Assembly (NCBI GenBank): GCA_905197665.1 | Contig: CAJJZP010000008.1 | Span: 33,939 to 97,938, forward strand | Origin: an uncultured Collinsella sp. | Lineage (GTDB): Bacteria; Actinomycetota; Coriobacteriia; Coriobacteriales; Coriobacteriaceae | Direction of reading: 5' to 3' | Length of the DNA stretch: 64,000 nucleotides | Shown here: piece by piece, positions 14,804-22,459 of the stretch | How positions within the stretch are numbered: position 1 is the stretch's first letter | Layout of the letters: each line of letters begins with the position of its first letter | Notes under the pieces: generated by a model | The model's input: the letters and a program-made list of their open reading frames with translations, nothing else | Told to the model about the DNA's origin: nothing | The model's database searches: none | Translations under genes and position numbers: made by a program

Positions 14804-15991
14804 CTACTTGATGAGCTGGTGGGTAGCCATGCGATCCATGGCCTCGATGACCAGCTTGCGAGGCATGCCCAGGTTCAAGCGCACGAAGTCGGCGCCGTTC
14901 GCGACATAGAAGGTGCCATCGCCCACGATGACGCCCGCCTTCGCTGCCATGTGGTTGCAGATTTCGGTTGCCGTGGCGCCCGTGCCAGCGATGTTCACCC
15001 ACGGTAGGTAGGATGCATCCATACGCATGAGCTCCCAACCCTTCATCTTCTCCTCGATGAAGGCGGCGGTCTGTGCATAAGACTCGCGCAGATAGTCGGT
15101 GATCTGGTCCAGCCACTCCTCGGACTCATCGTAAGCGGCGATGATGGCGGCGCAGCCAAACGTGTTGGGAGAGGTAATAGAGTTCATCTCCAGGCGATGG
15201 CGGAAGATAGTGCGGATGCGCTCGCTGGGGATCATAGAGTAGGAAGTCTTGAGGCCGCCCAGATTAAAGCCCTTGTTGGGCGAGGTGAGTACGATAAGGT
15301 TGTCCAGATAACGCTCGGGCAGCTGCAGGGCCGAGATGAACGAGCCGGCCATGATGTGCTCGCAGTGAACCTCATCGACCACCAGTAAGCAGTTGTACTT
15401 GTGGCAGATCTCGGCGACGCGGGTGATTTCATCGAGCGTCCAGATGCGACCACCGGGGTTGTGCGGCGAGCAGAACAGGTGCACGCGTGGACGGAAACGA
15501 TCCATCTGTTCCTCGAGCAGGTCGAAGTCGATGCGATAGGTGCGATCGCGATAGATGAGCGGGTTTTCGATTACGCGGAACCCGTTGTTGTGCGCCGCGT
15601 AGCCAAAGGGGTCGTAGACCGGCGTGTTGAGGATGACGCAGTCGTTGGGCTGGCAGAATGCCTGATACAGGTAGTGGATGGTCGGGACGGTTCCATAGGC
15701 GAGTGTGATCCACTCGCGCTTGACCTCGTTGTTATGGCGGCGGCGCTGCCAGTTGATGACGGCGTTGTAAAAGCCGTCGTGCGCATAGCCATAGCCGTAT
15801 GCTCCGTTTTGGGCTACCTCGGCCAGACGCGTGCAGATTGCGGGGGCGGCGGCAAAGTCCATGTCGGCGATCCACATGGGAATGTAGTCATCCCCAGCCT
15901 TAGGGAATTTCTGCTTGATGATGGCGGGGTCCCACTTGCGAGCGTGATCGAGCGAGCGGTCAGCCATGGAATCGAAGTCGTAAACCGGCAT
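14804..15991 (-). CDS. MalY/PatB-type PLP C-S lyase or aminotransferase
   Basis: A 395-residue fold-type I PLP enzyme: IPMWIADMDF at residues ~37-46, YGTVPTIHYLYQAF, the CSPHNPGGRIW motif, VVDEVHCEH with the PLP-binding Asp, and SPNKGFNLGGLKTSY carrying the PLP Lys. MalY/PatB proteins cleave cystathionine or cysteine conjugates and some transaminate. GAGGAGG precedes the ATG. Its start faces the M42-PTS operon across a complex TTTCACC operator, so it may process a sulfur-containing or conjugated product released by that system (inference). Confidence 0.88.
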   Translation of the reverse strand: MPVYDFDSMADRSLDHARKWDPAIIKQKFPKAGDDYIPMWIADMDFAAAPAICTRLAEVAQNGAYGYGYAHDGFYNAVINWQRRRHNNEVKREWITLAYGTVPTIHYLYQAFCQPNDCVILNTPVYDPFGYAAHNNGFRVIENPLIYRDRTYRIDFDLLEEQMDRFRPRVHLFCSPHNPGGRIWTLDEITRVAEICHKYNCLLVVDEVHCEHIMAGSFISALQLPERYLDNLIVLTSPNKGFNLGGLKTSYSMIPSERIRTIFRHRLEMNSITSPNTFGCAAIIAAYDESEEWLDQITDYLRESYAQTAAFIEEKMKGWELMRMDASYLPWVNIAGTGATATEICNHMAAKAGVIVGDGTFYVANGADFVRLNLGMPRKLVIEAMDRMATHQLIK

Positions 15992-16133
15992 AAGGTATCC
16001 TCCTCGGCGATATAGGCGCGACCCGCGGATGTGGGTCGCACACCGCCGGCGTGGTTCGCATCAGCGGCGTATGTTGCAGATAAGTATGACAAAGATGCAT
16101 ATGGAGCCCCATCCCCAGTAATTGCACGGCCGT

Positions 16134-16177
16134 GGTGAAAGGGGAGGGGCTTTCACCGTTTCACCGCTACGGTGAAA
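16134..16177. promoter_or_regulatory. Compound TTTCACC/GGTGAAA operator (site 2)
   Basis: Four half-sites occur in 44 bp: GGTGAAA 16134, TTTCACC 16151, TTTCACC 16159 and GGTGAAA 16171. The last two form the same N5-spaced palindrome as at 12632. It lies between the divergent MalY-like gene and M42 peptidase gene and could control both. Confidence 0.8.
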
Positions 16178-16271
16178 GCCCGGATACATCATTTGCGGCG
16201 CGCTGTCGATACACTCGCATACAGACGCCGCCACTACGGGCGCCGCCATACGACCACAAGGGGGGTTACCT

Positions 16272-17318
16272 ATGAACAAGGAGCTTATGTTCGCCTTGAG
16301 CAACGCCGACGCTGTCGCTTGCCGCGAGGGCGAGGTCCGCTCCATCATGCATGCCGAGCTTGACGATATCGCCGACGCCGTCGAGTACGACAAACTCGGT
16401 TCGATCATGTTTAAGAGCGCGGGTACCGAGGAGAATCCGGTCCGCATTCTGTTCACCGGCCACATGGACGAGGCCGGCTTTATGGTTCGCTATATTTCCG
16501 ATATCGGCATGGTTCATGTGATCGGCGTGGGCGGCCCGCGTAAGAACAGCGTCGAGAGCCAGATTGTGCGCATCAAGACGCGTAGCGGCGAGAAAGTTCG
16601 CGGCGTGTTGTTTGCCAAGCGCGATACCGACGGCACTCCGACCGATATGTACATCGACTTTGGCTGCGAGACGGCTGAAGAAGTCCGTGAGCTGGGCATT
16701 GAGATTGGCGACTGGGGAACCTTTGCGGCCGAGTGCGAGCTCAAGCCCGTGAGTGACATTCTGCTGGGCAAGGCGTTCGACGACCGCGCCGGTGTGTATG
16801 TGGTGACCGAGGCCATGAAGCGCCTGGCCAACACCCCGCACGCAGCCGAGCTGTGGTTCGCCGGTTCCTCTTCCGAGGAGGTTGGCTGCCGTGGTGCTCA
16901 GACGGCTGCGGCGCACCTGGATGCCGATATCGTCATCCCAGTGGACATCGCTAATCCGCCCGAGTTCGATCGCGGTTGGAATAACAGCCGCAAGAACGGC
17001 CACGGTCCCATGATCGTGCACTACGACCGCATGCATGTCCCCAACGAGAAGCTGCTGCACTTCATCGTGGACACCGCCGAGAAGAACAACATCCCCTTCC
17101 AGCGTGACCTGTTCAAGGGCGGCGGCACCGATGCCGGCACCGCTCATCTAGTGGGAGACGGCAAGCTGGCAACGGTGATCGGCGTGCCGTTGCGCTACTG
17201 CCACGGTTCGTGGTCTGTCATGCGTGGTGCCGATTTGGACGCGGCAGTCGATCTGGTATGCGCGCTGGCAACCTCGATCGATCGCGTCACCTATGAGGAG
17301 CTTAAGAGCTTCGAGTAG
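16272..17318 (+). CDS. M42-family metallo-aminopeptidase
   Basis: A 348-residue dinuclear metallopeptidase of the FrvX/YpdE/SgcX type. Metal and catalytic residues are visible: FTGHMDEAG (~residues 61-69), GKAFDDRAG (~170-178), SSSEEVGCRGA (~200-210) with the Glu pair, IPVDIANPPE and the terminal RYCHGS His. It removes N-terminal residues from peptides in the cytoplasm. First gene of the peptidase-PTS operon, with GGGGGG upstream of the ATG and a compound operator just before it. M42 genes inside PTS operons are known from E. coli frv, sgc and fry/ypd. Confidence 0.9.
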   Translation: MNKELMFALSNADAVACREGEVRSIMHAELDDIADAVEYDKLGSIMFKSAGTEENPVRILFTGHMDEAGFMVRYISDIGMVHVIGVGGPRKNSVESQIVRIKTRSGEKVRGVLFAKRDTDGTPTDMYIDFGCETAEEVRELGIEIGDWGTFAAECELKPVSDILLGKAFDDRAGVYVVTEAMKRLANTPHAAELWFAGSSSEEVGCRGAQTAAAHLDADIVIPVDIANPPEFDRGWNNSRKNGHGPMIVHYDRMHVPNEKLLHFIVDTAEKNNIPFQRDLFKGGGTDAGTAHLVGDGKLATVIGVPLRYCHGSWSVMRGADLDAAVDLVCALATSIDRVTYEELKSFE

Positions 17319-17397
17319 CGCTTCGGCAGTCAACGGTTTCAATCGGGCGCGCCGTCAAAGCGGTGACGTGCCCGCCGAGCAGAAAGGGATTATCCCG

Positions 17398-17730
17398 GTG
17401 GAAAACAACGAACAGCAAATCATGACCATCATCGGCTCTGCTGGCGCCAGCAAGGGCAAGGCGTTCGCCGCGCTCGCTTGCGTGCGTGAGCGCGACTACG
17501 AGGGCGCCCGTGCGCTGCTTGCCGAAGCCAAGGAGGCCGATCTGGCCGCCCATGCCGCCCAGACCGAGGTGATTACCCAGGCCCTGTCCGGCGCGGAGAA
17601 CGCCGCCGCTGCGAGCCTGCTTATGGTCCATGCCCAGGATCACTACATGACCTCTCAGCTCGCCCGTGACCTCATCGAGGAGATCGTCAAGATCTTCGAG
17701 GAGCGCGACGCCGAGGCCAAGCAGGCGTAA
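17398..17730 (+). CDS. Lactose/cellobiose-family PTS IIA
   Basis: A 110-residue all-helical IIA. The phospho-His is the first His of HAQDHYMTS (residues ~80-88), as in the family. The start is GTG (VENNEQQIM) with AAAGGGA upstream; the longer open frame upstream overlaps the M42 gene and is not used. It transfers phosphate from HPr to the IIB at 17824. The HPr gene at 21591 is in the same transcription direction. Confidence 0.9.
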   Translation: MENNEQQIMTIIGSAGASKGKAFAALACVRERDYEGARALLAEAKEADLAAHAAQTEVITQALSGAENAAAASLLMVHAQDHYMTSQLARDLIEEIVKIFEERDAEAKQA

Positions 17731-17823
17731 GAAACACGTCTGCGAAGGAGCGATGCGCGCTACGAGCGCTGCGGTCCGTTCCTTCTCCAACAGTATTCAA
17801 TTGCCGTTAGAAAGGGATAAACA

Positions 17824-18186
17824 ATGGCAAAGATGAACATCGTTTTGTGCTGTGCCGGTGGTTTCTCCACCACCATGCTGATGGATCGCATCAAGCAGAC
17901 GATCCACAACAGCCAGAAGCTCAACGACGATGACTTTGAGCTCAAGGCCATCGCTGCCGACCTGCTGGACCAGGAGGTCGACCACATGGACGCGTTGATT
18001 ATGGGTCCTCAGATCGCCCATAAGCTCGAGTCCATCAAGCCCCTGATTGAGCCTCGTCACATCCCATACGTGATCGTCGATCAGGAGACCTACGGCAAGA
18101 TGGACGGTGCTACCGTGTTTAAGCAGCTGCTCATCGCCAAGAAGAAGGCTGACATGGCCCGCGAGGCCGCCGAGGCAAACCAGTAA
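17824..18186 (+). CDS. Lactose/cellobiose-family PTS IIB
   Basis: A 120-residue P-loop-like IIB. The active Cys is in IVLCCAGGFSTTML (residues 6-19), fitting the family LCxxGxST motif. AGAAAGG lies upstream. It accepts phosphate from the IIA gene product and passes it to the sugar bound by the IIC at 18226. Substrate is unknown; the partner peptidases suggest a peptide- or amino-acid-linked sugar. Confidence 0.92.
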   Translation: MAKMNIVLCCAGGFSTTMLMDRIKQTIHNSQKLNDDDFELKAIAADLLDQEVDHMDALIMGPQIAHKLESIKPLIEPRHIPYVIVDQETYGKMDGATVFKQLLIAKKKADMAREAAEANQ

Positions 18187-18225
18187 GCCCCTGTTTGATA
18201 TATCCTGAAGTGGAGGATGCGACGT

Positions 18226-19584
18226 ATGTCGGAAGCTGTAGAGAAAAAGCAGAGTGCCTTTGATAAATTCGAAAACCTGCTGAACACCTATCTTGGCCCT
18301 GTTGCCGAGAAGATGGACAAGCAACGTCACCTGTCCGCAGTTAAGAAGGCCATGATCGCCATGACCCCGCTGCTACTGATTGGTTCGTTCTGCCTGATCC
18401 CGGCCGCCATTCCCAACATGATTGGCGAGACCAACCCCATCTCCGTTTGGATTCTGAACAACACCCAGTACTTCGATTTGGCCTATAACGTTTCCATGGG
18501 CCTGATGTCGGTCTTCGTTTCCGTCGTTACCGCCTACCACCTGGCCAAGTCCTATGAGCTGGACGCTCCCGGCTCCATGTCCATGGCCCTCGTTGCCTTC
18601 CTGTTGCTCGGCATGGAAATGGACGAGGCCGGCGGCATCGCGCTGCGTGGCATGGGTTCCAAGGGTCTGTTTGTTGCCATGGTCGCTTCGCTACTCGCGG
18701 TCGAGGTGTACCGTTGGTGCAAGAAGCGTCACTTCACCATCAAGATGCCTGATACCGTGCCCGACTTCATCTCGAGCTCCTTCGAGATCATCCCGGTCAC
18801 CGCTATCGTCATCGGCCTGTTCTTGGGTATCCGTGTTCTGTGTCAGGGCGTTTTCGGCATCATGCCCAACGAGATCTTCTCGATCATCCTGGCCCCGCTC
18901 GTCGGTTCGATGGACAGCCCGCTCGCGGTTACCTTCTACCACATCCTGCGCTGCTTCATCTTCTTCTTCGGCATTCACCCCTCCGTTCTGTCGCCGATTG
19001 TTCAGCCGATTTCCACGCAGTTCCTGGCTGAGAACATCGCTGCGGTTCAGGCCGGTGGTGTCGCTACCCACATCTTCACCCCTGGCCCCATGTCCGCATT
19101 TGGCGGTTTCACCGGCCTGGGTGTGACCATGGGCGTTGTTATCTGGTTCATGTTCTCCAAGTCCAAGGTCCAGCGCGAGATCGGCCGCATCGCTTTCATC
19201 CCGTCGCTGTTCGGCGTAAACGAGCCGATTCTGTTCGGTGCTCCGATTGTTCTGAATCCGATTTTCTTTATCCCGTTCGTTATCTTCGGCGGCATCCTGT
19301 CCTCCATCCCGTTCTGGTTCATGAGCTGGGGCTGGGTACCCTGCTCTACCTTCACGCCTCCTTACGTCGGTGTGTTCCTGGAAGGCTTCCTGACCAACAT
19401 GTCTTGGACCTCGATTGCGGCCAACGTGGTTCAGCTGGTCCTCGCACTGATCGTGTACTACCCCTTCTGCAAGGTTGCCGAGAAGCGTGCATTGGCTGAA
19501 GAGGCTCGTATGGCTGCCGAGAAACATTCCGAGATCTCTGCTGAGGACGAGGCTCTGCTCGAGGATCTTGACCTCGACTTCTAA
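18226..19584 (+). CDS. Lactose/cellobiose-family PTS IIC permease
   Basis: A 452-residue polytopic membrane protein, about ten transmembrane segments. LLLIGSFCLIPAAIPN lies near the start, and FIPSLFGVNEPILFGAPIVLNP (~residues 325-346) is the conserved IIC substrate loop containing the NEP motif. ATG 18226 is chosen since GGAGG lies 9 bases upstream; ATG 18217 abuts the ribosome-binding site. The acidic C-terminal tail (SAEDEALLEDLDLDF) is outside the fold. Confidence 0.92.
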   Translation: MSEAVEKKQSAFDKFENLLNTYLGPVAEKMDKQRHLSAVKKAMIAMTPLLLIGSFCLIPAAIPNMIGETNPISVWILNNTQYFDLAYNVSMGLMSVFVSVVTAYHLAKSYELDAPGSMSMALVAFLLLGMEMDEAGGIALRGMGSKGLFVAMVASLLAVEVYRWCKKRHFTIKMPDTVPDFISSSFEIIPVTAIVIGLFLGIRVLCQGVFGIMPNEIFSIILAPLVGSMDSPLAVTFYHILRCFIFFFGIHPSVLSPIVQPISTQFLAENIAAVQAGGVATHIFTPGPMSAFGGFTGLGVTMGVVIWFMFSKSKVQREIGRIAFIPSLFGVNEPILFGAPIVLNPIFFIPFVIFGGILSSIPFWFMSWGWVPCSTFTPPYVGVFLEGFLTNMSWTSIAANVVQLVLALIVYYPFCKVAEKRALAEEARMAAEKHSEISAEDEALLEDLDLDF

Positions 19585-19594
19585 TCAAGTGGAA

Positions 19595-19620
19595 TAGCAG
19601 GCGCCTGCGCCTGCTAATTT
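19595..19620 (+). terminator. Hairpin after the IIC gene
   Basis: TAGCAGGCG pairs with CGCCTGCTA, followed by ATTTTG. A second hairpin (AGCCCGGCG / TGTCGGGCT) lies at 19631-19666 before the M24 gene; expression downstream may be reduced rather than stopped. Confidence 0.65.
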
Positions 19621-19688
19621 TGAAAGTATGAAAGCCCGGCGATGGGGGAGACTTCGTTGTCGGGCTCCTTTGAAAGGCGCTACGTTCG

Positions 19689-20762
19689 ATGAATGCACAT
19701 GTGGATAATATCCGTACCTTCTTGGACGAGCACGAGCTCGACGCATTGCTGATCAAGAGTAAAACCATGAAGCGCTACCTGGGCACGTTGACCGGTAGCG
19801 GTTGCAAGGTGCTCATCACGCGTGACCGCGGTTTTCTCATCATGGACGGCCGCTATGTGAACGAGGCCCAGGGTCGCGAGTTCGATCTGGAGTTCCGTGT
19901 TCACGAGCAGGGGAAGAGCTATTTGGTCGAGCTCGAGCGTGCGCTCAAGGAGTGCGGCTGTGCCACGGTGGGCATCGAGGAGTCCGAAATCTCAATCTCG
20001 GAGTATCGCAACTTGGAGGGCTTGGGCTTTGGCACTACGCTGCTGGGCAGCGAGATGGCGCTGATGCGCCTGCGCAAGGACGAGGCTGAGATTGCTGCGG
20101 TCCAGCATGCGGTCGATGTTGCCGATGACGTGTACGCCAAGGTGATCGAGCAGTTGCACGTGGATATGACTGAATTTGAAATCTCCGCACTCGTGCACTA
20201 TTACTCGATTGCCGCCGGTGCCGAGGCAATGTCGTTCGATACCATCGTTGCCACCGGCGAGCGCAGCGCCATGCCTCATGGCCGTCCTACCGACCGTCGG
20301 GTCCAAGCACATGAGCCGATCCTGATTGACTTCGGTGTGCAGATCAACGGTTATCAGTCAGATATGACGCGCGTGTGCTTCCTGGGCGCCCCGACCGACC
20401 GGATGGCTCATGTGTACGAGACCGTTTTGAATGCTCATCTTGCAGGCATCGATACCATTCGTTGCGGTGTGGTGGCGCGCGATGTGGATGCGGCCGCACG
20501 TCGTGTAATCAACGAAGCGGGTTACGGTGAGTATTTCACCCATGGTCTTGGTCATGGTATCGGCATGGGTGGCGACTTGCCGCTGCTAAACCCCTCTGGT
20601 GAGATTGTGCTCGACAACGGAATGATCATGTCCTGCGAGCCGGGCGTATATATTCCTGGAGTCGGAGGCGTGCGCATTGAAGACGACGTCTTGTTGAAAG
20701 ACGGCGTTGCATGCCCGCTTAACCATACTGATAAGCAGCTGCGCATTCTGAATGTGAGGTAG
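19689..20762 (+). CDS. M24-family Xaa-Pro aminopeptidase
   Basis: A 357-residue PepQ/YpdF-type peptidase. The creatinase-like N-terminal domain covers ~1-125; the pita-bread domain carries the five metal ligands: two Asp in LIDFGVQINGYQSDMTR, His in HGLGHGIGM, Glu in SCEPGVY and Glu in GVRIEDD. GAAAGG precedes the ATG. Together with the M42 gene and the PTS it mirrors the content of the E. coli YpdE/YpdF-Fry locus. Its cytoplasmic role is cleaving a residue N-terminal to proline. Confidence 0.92.
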   Translation: MNAHVDNIRTFLDEHELDALLIKSKTMKRYLGTLTGSGCKVLITRDRGFLIMDGRYVNEAQGREFDLEFRVHEQGKSYLVELERALKECGCATVGIEESEISISEYRNLEGLGFGTTLLGSEMALMRLRKDEAEIAAVQHAVDVADDVYAKVIEQLHVDMTEFEISALVHYYSIAAGAEAMSFDTIVATGERSAMPHGRPTDRRVQAHEPILIDFGVQINGYQSDMTRVCFLGAPTDRMAHVYETVLNAHLAGIDTIRCGVVARDVDAAARRVINEAGYGEYFTHGLGHGIGMGGDLPLLNPSGEIVLDNGMIMSCEPGVYIPGVGGVRIEDDVLLKDGVACPLNHTDKQLRILNVR

Positions 20763-20765
20763 CGC

Positions 20766-21452
20766 ATGGCTAAAAAGCGCAAGGAACGGCCGCGTGCGGC
20801 GACCGCGGAGCAGATGCCTTCTCCTGCGGCGAGCACTGTGAGCAAGATTCACAAGGAATCGAAGGCTAATGCATCCTCGATTCTGCCGGCGCCCCCGCTG
20901 TCGCGTTTGTACGCGTACGTTATCGACTGGATTTTGGGTGGTATTGTCTCTGGCTTGCCAGCCGTGTTGGTTTATCTTGCGCTGACCCACAAGAACGCGA
21001 TGCTCCCCGACTTGTACGTGTTTGAGGCAATGGGGTATCCCTGGAGCGTCGGTATCGTGGTCGGACTATCGTGCGTGCTCGCCGCTATCGCATACTTTGT
21101 GCTGATTCCGTTGCTGGCGTGGCCGGGGCAAACGCCGGGCAAGCGCATCGCGCATGTTCGTGTCGCAACGCTTGATGGCGGCTTGCCTTCCGTCGGACGC
21201 TTGATTTGGCGTCAGGTTATCGTTGGCTTTTTGCTCGAAGGCAGCGGGTATGTGGTGTCCCGATATATTCGCGAGACAATGGTGCTTGTCACCCGCGTTG
21301 ACGTGAATTATTACTGGGAAATCGCGGGCATGATTATTACAGCGGTGTCTCTGCTCATGTTCCTGATCGTCCCCGCGCGCCGGTGCGTTCACGATTGCCT
21401 GGCTGGCACGCGCGTGGTTCCCACTGAGGGGCATCCGCTGTATCAGGACTAG
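20766..21452 (+). CDS. RDD-family membrane protein
   Basis: A 228-residue protein with a ~45-residue basic cytoplasmic start (MAKKRKERPRAAT) and about four transmembrane segments. RLYAYVIDWILGGI holds the R...D part of the RDD signature, and GQTPGKRIAHVRV plus RRCVHDCLAGTRVV are the other conserved pieces. The start lies 3 bp after the M24 stop, so translation is probably coupled. RDD function is poorly known; some act as ion exchangers. Confidence 0.85.
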   Translation: MAKKRKERPRAATAEQMPSPAASTVSKIHKESKANASSILPAPPLSRLYAYVIDWILGGIVSGLPAVLVYLALTHKNAMLPDLYVFEAMGYPWSVGIVVGLSCVLAAIAYFVLIPLLAWPGQTPGKRIAHVRVATLDGGLPSVGRLIWRQVIVGFLLEGSGYVVSRYIRETMVLVTRVDVNYYWEIAGMIITAVSLLMFLIVPARRCVHDCLAGTRVVPTEGHPLYQD

Positions 21453-21590
21453 TCACCTGTGAATTTGCCGCGGCGACGTTGTCCGCGGCCTACTTGTTGT
21501 ATGCATGCGTAATGTCCGGCATGCTTCTACCTTGCCTAACGCGCGCGTTGGGCTAAATGAATTGGTCGGTCTACGACGAAGGAGTTAGAA

Positions 21591-21863
21591 ATGTATAGCA
21601 AGAACGTTATGGTCGTTAACCCCACTGGCCTGCACGCTCGCCCTGCAGCGACGCTGGCGACCGAGGCTGCTAAGTTTGCCTCGAAGATTGAGGTCCGCAA
21701 CGCCTCCAAGGATGGTGACTTCAAGGACGCTAAGTCCATGATTGCCATCATGACCTCGGGTATTACCCATAACGATGAGGTCGAGTTGCGTGCCGAGGGC
21801 GACGACGAGGTTGCCGCCGTTGACGCGTTGGTCGCTCTTATTGAGGGCGGTTTCGGCGAGTAG
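21591..21863 (+). CDS. ptsH: HPr-family phosphocarrier protein
   Basis: A 90-residue HPr. Phospho-His is in NPTGLHARPA (His15). Ser46, the HPr-kinase target of Gram-positive HPr, is in KDAKSMIAIM. AAGGAG lies upstream. Its place after a lactose-type PTS could make it either the general HPr or a system-specific one; no enzyme I gene is in the window. Confidence 0.92.
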   Translation: MYSKNVMVVNPTGLHARPAATLATEAAKFASKIEVRNASKDGDFKDAKSMIAIMTSGITHNDEVELRAEGDDEVAAVDALVALIEGGFGE

Positions 21864-21930
21864 CGCACTCTTGATGCGGACGGGTGCGCGTTCTTGCGCG
21901 CCGTCGATTTTGGCAAGAACGCCAATGCAG

Positions 21931-21966
21931 ATGCCCTTCTCCGAGCGATCGGGGAGGGGCATTTTA
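21931..21966 (+). terminator. Terminator after ptsH
   Basis: ATGCCCTTCTCC pairs (with G-U pairs) with GGGGAGGGGCAT, then TTTATT. Confidence 0.7.
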
Positions 21967-22001
21967 TTGTGAGTTTGAGTGGCACGTCCGCCGAGGTTCC
22001 T

Positions 22002-22160
22002 GATAGTTCGCGCTATCTTATCGCCGACTCCAGCAAAATCGGCAAGCGTGACTTCTGCACGTTCTGCCGCCTGGACAATTTGGACGTCGTGGTGTGCGAG
22101 CCGGATATTGACGATGAGGATCGCGCCGCCATCGAGGAGCATACGCAGGTTATCTGCTAG
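22002..22160 (+). pseudogene. 3'-terminal fragment of a DeoR/LacR-type gene
   Basis: Translates DSSRYLIADSSKIGKRDF and continues to EEHTQVIC and TAG, the last ~52 residues of the intact DeoR at 9595 with a few substitutions. Nucleotide similarity continues a few bases past the stop (TAGCGAGTGC). No HTH and no start belong to it. The open frame extends upstream to 21894 only by reading through the ptsH terminator. Confidence 0.88.
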
Positions 22161-22309
22161 CGAGTGCTGCGGGAGATACTTTTGCCCCTGCCATTGCGGA
22201 GTATTTACATCATCACGACGCATAATAGGTGCGCGTGCAGATTGCAGGTTCCCCTGTGCGATGAGTTGCAGCTGTTTTACGGTGAGGCATAGCATCCGTT
22301 ATGCGTAAA

Positions 22310-22427
22310 GCTCGGTATTACTGTATGTCTCAACCATTGCAATGGTCGGTATTTTTGTAGATATAAGCTCATTTAAAGGTCGGTATTTTTGTATTATTAG
22401 ATATATCTGAAGGTCGGTATTTTTGTA
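22310..22427 (+). repeat. Four 34-bp phased direct repeats upstream of the second ATPase gene
   Basis: GGTCGGTATTTTTGTA is exact at 22344, 22378 and 22412, with a 13/16 match at 22310: all 34 bp apart. The last unit ends 32 bp before the ATG. Spacers are AT-rich and unrelated to one another. Confidence 0.9.
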
Positions 22428-22459
22428 AACTAGCACGTAAATTATGCTGAGGTGAGATT

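Noticed and set aside
21894..22160. 88-codon ORF as a real small gene
   Set aside because: Its first 36 codons are the ptsH terminator region and the rest is the C-terminal end of a DeoR protein without HTH; treated as a pseudogene fragment.
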